Assembly: GCF_000204645.1 (NCBI RefSeq)
Contig: NC_015422.1
Span: 4,496,501-4,560,500, forward strand
DNA length: 64,000 bases
From: Alicycliphilus denitrificans K601
GTDB lineage: Bacteria; Pseudomonadota; Gammaproteobacteria; Burkholderiales; Burkholderiaceae_C
Direction: 5' to 3'
Position 1 is the first letter of the stretch; the number at the start of each line of letters is the position of its first letter. The notes under the pieces are model-generated. The model saw nothing but the letters and a program-made list of their open reading frames with translations, had not been told where the DNA came from and did no database searches. The position numbers were made by a program, and so were the translations under genes. This document shows positions 45,620 through 54,447 of this stretch, in pieces.

Positions 45620-46564
45620 GTGCAAATTACACAAGCCAAACCCAGCTTTTCCCCTCTGCTTCGCGACGTTCCAGGCTGCGCTTGGGCGCTCGTGATTCTT
45701 CTGACGGTGCTCTCGGGATCCGCTCCAAATTTCCTCACCACGGGCAACCTGCTCAATGTCGCGAGTCAGGCAACGCTGCTCCTGCTGCTGGCGCTGCCCA
45801 TGACCTTCGTCATCATGACCGAAGGCCTGGATCTTTCGCTGGGCGCTCTGCTGTCCTTGTGCACTGTGATCTTCGCCATCGTGGTCAAGAGCACGGGTTC
45901 GGTGGGCGCAGGGATCCTTGCATGCGTTGCCGTCGGCGCGCTGGTCGGCGCGCTTAACGGGTCGTTGATTGGTCTGTTGGGAATTCCGCCGTTTGTCGCG
46001 ACACTGGGAACAATGGGTATTGCCACGGGTCTTGCGCTGCTTATGGCGGAGGAGCGGGATCTGATTGGGCTCGGCACCACCGCCCAAGCCGCATGGAGCG
46101 GCACCTGGATGGGGATTCCCATACCCGTGTGGATCGCTGTCGGCACCTACGGCTTATTCCACTTCTTATTGAAACATACACGCTTCGGCGTGTCGGTCAT
46201 CGCGCTGGGCGGTAACGCCGAGGCCCTGAGGCTGGCTGGAAAACGGGTGCTTCCTCGTCTTGTGCTCGTGTATGTGCTTGCTGCTGTTTATGCCGCCATC
46301 GCGGGCATCTTGCTTGCAGGACGCATCAATGGCGGAAATCCGACCGCTGCGCAGGGCATGGAATTCGACGCGATTGCAGCGGTGGTGGTGGGCGGGACGC
46401 ATTTCGTGAAAGGCCGCGGAACGCTCTTCGGAACATTGCTGGGCGTCATCCTCATTACGGTGTTGCGCAATGGCCTGAACCTGGTTGCATTGCCAACATC
46501 GATCCAGGTGGCTGCCATTGGTGTCCTCGTCATCGCCGCCCTTGCCATGGAGTCTCGCCGATGA
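45620..46564 (+). CDS. CUT2-type ABC importer permease 1
   Basis: The 314-residue membrane protein starts with GTG. It has about eight to ten hydrophobic helices and the RbsC-like motifs ITEGLDLSLGALLSL-type (MTEGLDLSLGALLSL) and LGGNAEALRLAGKRV. The stop overlaps the second permease by four bases. It forms the channel with that protein. Confidence 0.92.
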   Translation: MQITQAKPSFSPLLRDVPGCAWALVILLTVLSGSAPNFLTTGNLLNVASQATLLLLLALPMTFVIMTEGLDLSLGALLSLCTVIFAIVVKSTGSVGAGILACVAVGALVGALNGSLIGLLGIPPFVATLGTMGIATGLALLMAEERDLIGLGTTAQAAWSGTWMGIPIPVWIAVGTYGLFHFLLKHTRFGVSVIALGGNAEALRLAGKRVLPRLVLVYVLAAVYAAIAGILLAGRINGGNPTAAQGMEFDAIAAVVVGGTHFVKGRGTLFGTLLGVILITVLRNGLNLVALPTSIQVAAIGVLVIAALAMESRR

Positions 46565-47511
46565 ACAACATCCTCTCCAGCGGGTCGCCAGAGTCCCGGA
46601 TCATTGCATTGCGCCTATTGGCTCTGGGTGTTATCGGCCTGGTTATCGGCAACTTCGCCGACGCCTTTGTCAGCTCCGGCAATCTACTGAACATTCTTCG
46701 CCAGGCGAGCCTGCTTTTCCTCGTCGCGTCGGGGCTGACCATCGTCATCATCGCTGGTGGGCTTGACCTGTCGATTGGTGCGAACGTTTCGTTGTCCGCA
46801 TGCCTTGCTGCTACGGTGATTCAGTCCACCGGCTCCTTGTTGGCGGGGGCAGCAGTAGCGCTTTGCAGTGGACTGGCAATTGGTGCAGTGAATGCCTTTG
46901 TTATCTGCGTACTGCGTGTGCCAGCCTTCATTGCGACCTACGGGATGCTGTGGATCGTCCAGGGCATTGCGTATTGGTACATGAGCGGCGCCACCATTCA
47001 TGGTTTCTCAAGCGAAGTGCGGTACATCGGCAGCGGTTTTGCCGCGGGTATCCCGATTCCCGTCTACATCATGCTCGCATTCCTTTTGTTGGGCACGGTG
47101 TTCACTAGGCGTACTACCTTGGGCCAGCAAATCTATGCGATCGGCGCCAACTCAACCACCGCAGGCTTGTCCGGCATACCCGTCAATCGTCGCGTGGCGC
47201 TTGTCTATGTCATCAGCGGTGCCATGGCTGGCTTGGCGGCATTGGTCTTTCTGGCGCGCTTGAACTCGGCGGAAGCAGATATCGGTGATTCACTCATGCT
47301 GCAAGCGGTTGCGGCCGTCCTCATTGGGGGAACCTCACTTTTTGGCGGTTTGGGCACCCTCACGGGCACCTTGCTGGGTTGCATTGTCCTTGCCGTTGTC
47401 CTGAACGGTATGAACCTGTTGTCCATCAGCGCCAGCTGGCAGCCCATCGTTACCGGTGTGATCGTGATTGCGTCAGTTCTCTTCGATGCGCTTGGCCGGC
47501 GCCATCGATGA
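46561..47511 (+). CDS. CUT2-type ABC importer permease 2
   Basis: The 316-residue polytopic membrane protein has the matching motifs AGGLDLSIGANVSL and AIGANSTTAGLSGIPVNR, and GGTSLFGGLGTLTGTLLG near the end. Two different permease genes imply a heterodimeric channel. It is separated by 39 bases from the binding-protein gene. Confidence 0.92.
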   Translation: MNNILSSGSPESRIIALRLLALGVIGLVIGNFADAFVSSGNLLNILRQASLLFLVASGLTIVIIAGGLDLSIGANVSLSACLAATVIQSTGSLLAGAAVALCSGLAIGAVNAFVICVLRVPAFIATYGMLWIVQGIAYWYMSGATIHGFSSEVRYIGSGFAAGIPIPVYIMLAFLLLGTVFTRRTTLGQQIYAIGANSTTAGLSGIPVNRRVALVYVISGAMAGLAALVFLARLNSAEADIGDSLMLQAVAAVLIGGTSLFGGLGTLTGTLLGCIVLAVVLNGMNLLSISASWQPIVTGVIVIASVLFDALGRRHR

Positions 47512-47550
47512 ATCCTCCAGGCCGATGTTCCCAATTTCAAGGAGACAACT

Positions 47551-48531
47551 ATGCTCAGAGCATCCCTTACCGCCGCAGCAATGCTGACCATCAGTGTCGC
47601 ACTGCCGATACAGGCAGCCGCCCAGAGTGGCGAAACCATCGCCGTCTTCACCAAGAACCAGACCAATCCGTATTTTCAGGTTGTCCGTACGGCGGCCGAG
47701 ACGGCCGCAAAACAGATGAACGCGAAGGTGGTTCAGTACGTGCCAACCAAACCGGATAGCATTCCCGAGCAAATGAGTCAGATCGACGATATGGTCGTGA
47801 AGAAGCCAAGCGCCGCGGTGCTCATTCCGGTTAATTACAAGGCCATCTCCGCAGGCGTGGAAAAGCTCAACCACGCGGGAATCCCCGTGGTCACGGTGAC
47901 AGATCGTACAGAGTCCGGCAAGGTGGCCGTATTCGTGGGTTCAAGCGACTACGACCTTGGCGTCGTGACCGGCAGGCACCTCCTAAAAACTCTGCGCGGT
48001 GAAGGCAACGTGATCATTCTTGAAGGCGTCAAGGGCTCGCTCACGAGTTCTGATCGCGTGCGCGGCTTCCAGGATGCGCTCAAGGAGTTCCCGAAGGTCA
48101 AGCTCCTGGCAAGCCAGCCCGGGAATTTTGTTCGGCTGACAGCGCTGCAAGTGACCGAAAACCTGTTGCAGACACATCAGAAGGTTGACGGCATCATGGC
48201 TGCCAACGATGCGATGGCCAGTGGTGTCATCGAAGCCTTGGAGGGTTCCAATCGAAAGGCACTTGTTGTGGGTATCAACGGGACCCAGGAGGCAATCGAC
48301 GCCATCAAGAGTGGCAAGCTGCTTGCGTCTGGCGACTACAACGGATTCCTGCAGGGTTGCGTTGGAACGATGGCCGCCATTCGTGCCGTACGCAAGCAGG
48401 GCGTGCCGGCCGAAGTTGTCTTCAAGGCGACGATTGTGGACAAATCGAACTACGCGAGCTTTGATGGGCCCCTGGAGAGCCGCCGTTGCCCCGAATGGGC
48501 CGACGCACTGAAGCTGGCGGCAGTCAAATAA
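47551..48531 (+). CDS. Periplasmic binding protein of the CUT2-type importer
   Basis: The 326-residue protein has a signal peptide (LRASLTAAAMLTISVALPIQ then AAAQ). It has a type I periplasmic binding fold: ETIAVFTKNQTNPYFQVVRT, GIPVVTVTDR, VDGIMAANDAMASGVIEAL and a late ASGDYNGFLQG. Though the family usually binds sugars, here it closes a CoA-thioester catabolic operon. A pathway substrate such as a cyclic alcohol, ketone or oxo acid is therefore possible. AAGGAGAC precedes the ATG. Confidence 0.92.
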   Translation: MLRASLTAAAMLTISVALPIQAAAQSGETIAVFTKNQTNPYFQVVRTAAETAAKQMNAKVVQYVPTKPDSIPEQMSQIDDMVVKKPSAAVLIPVNYKAISAGVEKLNHAGIPVVTVTDRTESGKVAVFVGSSDYDLGVVTGRHLLKTLRGEGNVIILEGVKGSLTSSDRVRGFQDALKEFPKVKLLASQPGNFVRLTALQVTENLLQTHQKVDGIMAANDAMASGVIEALEGSNRKALVVGINGTQEAIDAIKSGKLLASGDYNGFLQGCVGTMAAIRAVRKQGVPAEVVFKATIVDKSNYASFDGPLESRRCPEWADALKLAAVK

Positions 48532-48728
48532 CCTCGATCGTGAGGCGCCAAGCATTAACGGACGGGCGCCATGAAAATTGAGAGGAGTTGCGCAAACCAC
48601 TGTGGCATGAGTAGCTTCTCGTTCGAGGAGTGATGCAACGATGTTAAGTGTCACACATTGCACGGGATATCTCATATTTTCTTTCGGAAGCATTCCTCGA
48701 AACTAATATAGGGATGGCACCAACTACT

Positions 48729-49082
48729 ATGGAATTCCGGCACCTGCGTTGTTTCTTGGTTGTAGCGGACGAGCTTCACTTTGCTCGCGCTGCCGACCGG
48801 CTGCATATCGATCAGTCTCCACTGTCTCGTACTATCAAGGAGTTAGAAGAAGAGCTTGGGATCCCTCTTTTCATCCGCACAACGCGTAGCACACGATTGA
48901 CGAGGGCCGGTCAGCGTTTTCTGGAAAGTGTTCCGCGTGTCTTCACCGCTTTGGAGCAGGCCTGTGACAGTGTGAGATCGGCCTCTGTCGGCTTTCACGA
49001 TCAGTTGCGCATCGCCTTGTCCGATGGCATCACGCCATCGCGCCTGCCAACTTTACTGGGGGTGATCTCAATTTCGGTGTAA
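48729..49082 (+). pseudogene. LysR-family regulator, N-terminal fragment
   Basis: The frame begins MEFRHLRCFLVVADELHFAR and carries the full LysR helix-turn-helix (RAADRLHIDQSPLSRTIKEL) and linker. It diverges after SRLPTLLG (near 49062) and stops at 49082. Around 190 residues of effector domain are missing. An IS4-family element begins 27 bases later, but the break precedes it, so a deletion accompanied or followed that insertion. It was probably the regulator of the preceding operon. Confidence 0.8.
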
Positions 49083-49108
49083 TCGGGTTAGGAGTCAAGG
49101 GTTAACCC

Positions 49109-50636
49109 GAATGGCACTTACTTTAGCGCTGCGGCCATTGCGGCCGATCGTGTAAGTGCTTGAAAGCAAAGGGGGGGTGGCTGACCCTGGATCGATAGGA
49201 TGGTTGGTTACGAAACACCCAACCCATCTCTGCGAAGGCCAGCCAGCATGGATCGTAAAGCGCGAAGCGATTTGCATCAACGCCGCGGCCGCATTGCGCG
49301 GCGCTCGAAGTCGACCGATGCGGTGGAGTTCTTCAATGTGCTGACCAGTGAGGAACTGCTGCACACCACCGAGGCGCTGCTGCCCGAACACCGCGAGCGG
49401 TTGTATCCGCCGACGGTTGCGCTGTCCATGTTCATGCGCCAGACGCTGGAGGCCGATGGATCGTGCCAGAAGGCGGTCAACGGCTGGGCTGCGCAGCGTG
49501 CGGCCGATGGCCTGCGCGCGTGCAGTGTTCGCACCGGTGGCTATTGCAGAGCGCGCCAGCGCTTGCCGCTGCAGATGGTCAGCACTCTGGCACGCCACAC
49601 CGGGCGCCTGGTCAGCGAGAAGGCCCATGCGCATTGGTTGTGGCGTGGCCGAGCGGTCAAGCTGGTGGACGGCACCGGACTGTCCATGCCCGACACCCCC
49701 GAGAACCAGGCCGTGTACCCCCAGCCCAGCACGCAGGCCAAGGGCGTGGGGTTCCCGCTGGCGCGGCTGGTGGTGGTGATCTGCCTGGCCACGGGCGCGG
49801 CGCTGGATGCGGCCATCGGGCCGCACCAGGGAAAAGGCAGCGGCGAGCTCAGTCTGGTGCGCCAGGTACTTGGCAACCTGCGCCCGGGCGACGTGATGCT
49901 GGCCGATGCGCTGTACTGCAACTACTTCCTGATTGCCACGCTGATGGCGGCCGGCGTGGACGTGTTGTTCGAGCAAAACGGCGCGCGCATCACGGACTTT
50001 CGTCGGGGGCACGCGCTGGGCACGCGCGACCACATCGTGCGCTGGCCCAAGCCGAAGGGCCGTCCGCAATGGATGACGCCCGAGCAGTACGCCGACGCGC
50101 CCGAGGAGCTTGAGTTGCGCGAATGCAAGGTCCACCATCAGGTGCTGGTCACCACGCTGCGCGAGCACCGGCGCATCGGCAAGGACGATCTGTCGCAGCT
50201 GTACGCGCGGCGCTGGAACGTCGAGCTGGACCTTCGCAACCTGAAGACCACCACCGGCATGGACGTGCTGCGCTGCCAGACGCCCGAGATGAATGCCAAG
50301 CAGCTATGGGCACACCTGCTGGCCTACAACGTGATCCGCCTGCTCATGGCGCAGGCGGCCAGCAAGGCCGGCAAAGACCCGCGCGCGCTGAGCTTCAAGC
50401 ACACGGTGCAATTGTGGACCGAGTGGGTGGCGCGAGGGCTGTCGGCCGCGCACGATGGCGGGCGGCTGTTCGCGTTGATCGCGCAAACCAAAGTGGGCAG
50501 TCGGCCAGGGCGCATCGAACCTCGCATGCGAAAGCGACGGCCAAAACCCTATCCTTGGCTGAAGACACCCAGGGCCCACGCTCGCAGCCAGGTCAAGCGC
50601 TACGGCCATGATTGGGCGACAAAGTAAGTGCCATTC
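49109..50636 (+). mobile_element. IS4-family element with 10-bp target duplication
   Basis: The ends GAATGGCACTTACTTT and (complement) GAATGGCACTTACTTTGTC are flanked by GGGTTAACCC at 49099-49108 and 50637-50646. The duplicated target is itself a palindrome. One intact transposase gene is inside. A joined-end mini-copy lies at 29425-29526. Confidence 0.88.
49248..50627 (+). CDS. IS4-family transposase
   Basis: The protein of about 459 residues has the DDE motifs KLVDGTGLSMPDTPEN (Asp), VMLADALYCNYFLIA (Asp) and the IS4 signature LYARRWNVELDLRNLKTTTG (Glu). I chose the ATG at 49248 (MDRKARSDLHQRRGR); an in-frame ATG at 49200 would add 16 residues. The C-terminus (QVKRYGHDWATK) is encoded by the IS end itself. 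It appears intact. Confidence 0.9.
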   Translation: MDRKARSDLHQRRGRIARRSKSTDAVEFFNVLTSEELLHTTEALLPEHRERLYPPTVALSMFMRQTLEADGSCQKAVNGWAAQRAADGLRACSVRTGGYCRARQRLPLQMVSTLARHTGRLVSEKAHAHWLWRGRAVKLVDGTGLSMPDTPENQAVYPQPSTQAKGVGFPLARLVVVICLATGAALDAAIGPHQGKGSGELSLVRQVLGNLRPGDVMLADALYCNYFLIATLMAAGVDVLFEQNGARITDFRRGHALGTRDHIVRWPKPKGRPQWMTPEQYADAPEELELRECKVHHQVLVTTLREHRRIGKDDLSQLYARRWNVELDLRNLKTTTGMDVLRCQTPEMNAKQLWAHLLAYNVIRLLMAQAASKAGKDPRALSFKHTVQLWTEWVARGLSAAHDGGRLFALIAQTKVGSRPGRIEPRMRKRRPKPYPWLKTPRAHARSQVKRYGHDWATK

Positions 50637-50646
50637 GGGTTAACCC

Positions 50647-51030
50647 TTTGCTTTCACCTACTCGGAAAGGGAGCATTGCGGCGACCAATGTCTCAATCGA
50701 TTGAAACTGCCTCGGCCTCCGATCACAGGTTGCGCAACAAAAACCGCAACGCGTCCATCGGCACACCGAAACGCACCAGGCCGCGCGGGGGGCCTTGCCG
50801 ACAGTGGAGCTTGCATCTACAAACGGCCTTGTTGCGCATCGCGGCGCGGGCCCAGATACGAACCGCTCAGCCGGACTCCATTCGCGGTACGGTGTTGGGC
50901 GCGATTGCCGCCCCGCACGGTTTACCGAGCTCACCAGCTGCCGGTCTGACCTGTCAAATGCATCTTCGATTGCACGTCTTGGCTGGAAGAGGAAACGCGT
51001 TGAACTTGTTGCGAAGTTGATCGGATGGTG
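50647..51030. other. About 385 bases without a recognisable gene
   Basis: Between the IS4 and IS110 elements the frames are short and lack credible starts or domains on both strands. It could be decayed coding sequence (several overlapping frames of 80-130 codons exist), but I recognise nothing, including no LysR effector-domain continuation. Confidence 0.4.
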
Positions 51031-51043
51031 TGACTTACAGCGT

Positions 51044-52171
51044 TCAGGCCACGCCGGCGTTGCAGATCGGTGCGGGGTCTACGGCCGCTTTACCGGCCTG
51101 CCGCTTGGCCTGTGGCTTGATGCTGACGTACTCGGAGTTGAAGCCCTCTTCGCGGGTCATCACCGCCCAAAGGATGCGCGCGTTCTTGTTGGCCATGGCC
51201 ACGCAGGCCTTTTGCCAGCCCACGCGCGCCGTCAGCTGCGCCAACCACCGCGAGATCGGATCGTCGCGTTTGTCGGCGCTCATGACTGCGGCCTTGGCAC
51301 CCTGGATCAGGAGCGTGCGCAGGTAGTCATCGCCGCGTTTGGTGATGCGCCCAAGGTGAATCGTGCCGCCGCTGGAAGCCTGGCGTGGCACCAAACCCAG
51401 CTAGGCGCCGAATTGGTGGCCACTCTTGAACTGCGTGAAGTCACCCACGCCGGCTGTCAGCGCTGATGCCCCGAGTTCGCCAATTCCGATGACCTTGGCC
51501 GCGCGCTTGGCCGCCGGATTAGACCGCGCGTGTTGTCCGACCTGGCGGTCGCACCACCGCATGTGCTCGACGAGCTCGCGCCAGTGCTCGAATGCGCGCT
51601 GCAGGACCAGGCGCGCCGTCGTACTGAGCTCGTTGCCCGCGTCTTCGATGATGTCGCTCAAGACGGCGCGCAAGACCTTGGGACTCTTGCCAAACACCAA
51701 GCCGAACTCGGTCAGGACACCGCGGATCTGGTTGATGCAGGCCGTGCGCTCTTCCTTCAAGCCTTCGCGTACCCGGTGCAGGCTCATCACCCCCTGCTGC
51801 TCGCATGTCTTGACCGGCACGAAGCGCATGCTCGGTCGCGACGCCGCCTCGCAGATCGCCGCAGCGTCGGTGGCGTCGTTCTTGCCGCCCTTTCCTTCCA
51901 TGCGATACGGGGTGACGAAGTGGGCCGCGATCAGCCGCGGCTCCAACCCCTGAGCGCGCAGCCTGCGTGCCCAGTGGTGCGCGCTCGAGCAGGCCTCCAT
52001 CGCAACCACGCAACCGGCGGGCAACTGTGCGCACCAGGCGAAGAACTGCTCACGCTTAATCGCCCGCGCTGCCACGCGCTGGCCCGATACATCCACCGCG
52101 TGGACTTGAATCACTTGCTTGGCAAGGTCAACGCCGACGCGCGCAATCCGTACTCCTGTGATCTCGTTCAT
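51044..52171 (-). pseudogene. IS110-family transposase with one amber stop
   Basis: From the ATG at 52171 (preceded by GGGGAA) the frame has the DEDD residues: RVGVDLAKQ, VAMEACSSAHHWARR and KNDATDAAAICEA. It runs to HQFGA, where TAG (51401-51403) replaces the Trp codon of the usual FGAWLGLVPRQ motif. It then continues in the same frame with LGLVPRQASSGGTIHLGRIT and the C-terminal Tnp_20-type domain containing the serine region (VPRQASSGG). Only this one nonsense change is visible. Confidence 0.88.
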
Positions 52172-52363
52172 GGGATTCCCCTTTGCGGTTTCAGTTGAGA
52201 ATCGCGACGCAATCATGGCGCTTCGACACCGCTGCTGGGAGGTGGGAAGTCCCTTCGTATTCGCGGTAGGCGCTCCGCGTGACGCCTGGGCGCTCCATCC
52301 CCGAGTTGCGGCACCGTTTGGGAGCGAGGCAATCCCGCCTCGTCCATCGACGGAGCTGCAACC
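52172..52363 (-). other. IS110 left-end non-coding region, candidate bridge RNA
   Basis: Elements of the IS110 group carry a structured bridge RNA in the non-coding stretch upstream of the transposase. These 192 bases hold no gene, and their transposase-proximal part is in the right place for it. The border with the neighbouring IS91-type element is not defined, and I did not fold the sequence. Confidence 0.2.
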
Positions 52364-53080
52364 ATGGACACGATCACTTCAGCGGCAACCCCGCTGCGTC
52401 AACGCATGCTCGAAGACATGCGCCTGCGCAAACTGGAACCTCGCACCCAGGACGCCTACATCTGCGCCGTGCGCAAGCTGGCCGCATATCTGCACCGCCC
52501 GCCCGATACGGCCACCGTGGAGGATCTGCGCAACTTCCAGCTGCACCTGGTCGACTCGGGCACCTCGTCCATGACGCTCAACGCCACGCTGACCGGTCTG
52601 CGGTTTTTCTTCGACATCACACTGCTGCGCGTGAAGCTGATGGCCCGGATGCAGCCGGTCAAGTTGCCGCACACGCTGCCGGTGGTGCTCAGCCCGCAGG
52701 AGGTCTCGCGCCTGATCGCCGCGGCGCGCAACGTCAAGCACCAGGCGGCACTGTCAGTGGCCTATGGCGCCGGCTTGCGTGCCAGCGAGGTCATCGGCCT
52801 GAGGGTAACCGACGTGGACGGCGAGCGCATGACGCTACGCGTCGAACAGGGCAAGGGCCGCAAAGACCGCTACGCCATGCTCAGCCCGGTGCTGCTGCAG
52901 CGCCTGCGCGTATGGTGGCGCATCGCCCACGCCCAGGGCCGCATGCTGCCCGGTGGCTGGCTGTTCCCGGGCATGAACCCGACGGATCCGCTCACCGCAC
53001 GCCAACTCAACCGGGCCGTGCACGCCGCGGCCGAGGCGGCCGGCATCGACAAGCGCGTGTCCACGCACACGCTGAGGCAC
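52364..53080 (+). pseudogene. IS91-associated tyrosine integrase, 5' part
   Basis: The 239 codons encode the SAM-like N-terminal domain (MRLRKLEPRTQDAYICAVRK) and most of the catalytic domain, with Arg in GLRASEVIGLRV and Lys in GKGRKDRYAML. The gene is cut right after THTLRH, inside the HxxR box. The 3' part is at 56474-56638. The split gene cannot make an active integrase. Confidence 0.88.
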
Positions 53081-53179
53081 TATGCCGAATACTAGGCAAT
53101 GCCGCGTCAGCCGCGGCAAGCAGCATGGCCTGCTGATGATGGTGGACGGCGTTCGGCATAGCTTTGTCTCCAGCCACGC

Positions 53180-54447
53180 TTGGTGGCGCGACTGGAGATG
53201 ATCGTGACGCAGACCTTCGAGCACCCTCGCCAATCGGCGCACAGCAGTTCTTCCATGGCGTTCGTGGCCGTTTTCGCCGAACGACGCCGTGCCTGTGGTT
53301 ATCGCCCGGCCTCGATGAAGGCATCCCTTGGTCTGGTCAAGGACTTCGCCGTGTGGCTCGATCAACGCCCGGTACGCAGTCCTGGCACCTGTGCTGACCG
53401 TGTGGCCGAATACCTCAACGAACGTTGGACACAGCGGCGCCGAAGGCGCGGCGATGTCCATACGCTGCGCGAGTTCATCGGCTTGATCGAGGGCGACGGA
53501 CTGACAGGCCATACCGACGTAGTGACTCTGGCCTCCCCAGTCGAACAAGCGCTCCAGGAGTTCGTGAGCTATCTGCGGGACGAGCGAGGCCTCACCCAGG
53601 CTTCGATCCGCCTGTACGGTGATGCAGTCGGACGGTTCCTCAGGCACGTGTTTGGCGCAGCGGAGGTGCAGCTGGGCGCTCTCACGCCGGCCGATGTCGT
53701 GCGGTTCGTGCAAGCAGAGGCTGCTCGCTTGAACCACGCCAAGCAGGCGCAAGCGATGACGTCGGCGTTGCGTTCGTTCCTGCAGTATGGGCGCTACCGA
53801 GGGCAGATCGGTGCGGACTTGCATGCCAGCGTGCCGACCGTGGCGAACTGGTCGCGAACTGGTCGCGAACAGGGCTACCGCGAACCATCTCGGCCGTGCA
53901 AGTGCAAAGCCTGCTCGCTGCTTGCGATCGACGAAGTCCCATCGGTCGCCGGGACTACGCGGTGCTGATGCTGTTGTCCCGTCTCGGCTTGCGTGCCGGC
54001 GAAGTCGTTGCGCTGACGCTGGAGGACCTCGATTGGGATGAAGGCGCAATTCGTGTGCGTGGACCGGCATTGCGATGCGACCCATTGCCGCTTCCGGCGG
54101 ACGTCGGCGCAGCATTGGCGGAGTACCTGCGCGAGGGGCGTCCGCCATGCTCAGCACGCAACGTCTTCATCTGTGCGCGCGCACCACGCCAGCCGCTGCG
54201 CGGGCCCAGCGCTGTCAGTTGCATCGTGCGCCGCGCCCTGCAGCGCGCCGGCATCGACGCGCCGTTCTATGGGGCGCATCTGCTGCGCCACTCCCTGGCC
54301 ACCCAGATGCTTGGTGACGGCGCGTCCCTTGGCGAGATCGGCCAGATCCTGCGCCACCGCAATGTGCAGACCACCACGATCTACGCCAAGGTCGATCTGG
54401 GCGCGCTGCGCGGGTTGGCCCTGCCCAGGCCGGAAGGCACGTCATGA
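53180..54447 (+). pseudogene. RIT tyrosine recombinase A, frameshifted by an 11-bp duplication
   Basis: The frame from 53180 encodes the N-terminal core-binding domain (RGLTQASIRLYGDAVGRFLR). It reaches CTGGTCGCGAA repeated twice (53849-53859, 53860-53870), which shifts it. Removing one copy gives a continuous reading through TGLPRTISAVQVQSLLAACD into the catalytic domain. That domain has Arg in RLGLRAGEVVALTLEDL, HLLRHSLATQM and Tyr in TTTIYAKVD. The stop overlaps ritB. Confidence 0.85.

Noticed and set aside
50593..51020. A gene in the 385-base stretch between IS4 and IS110, or the missing half of LysR
   Set aside because: Overlapping frames on both strands lack motifs, start signals and any LysR effector-domain pattern.
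53849..53870. Programmed frameshift in the first RIT recombinase
   Set aside because: The exact 11-bp tandem duplication explains the shift better, and no slippery heptamer is visible.
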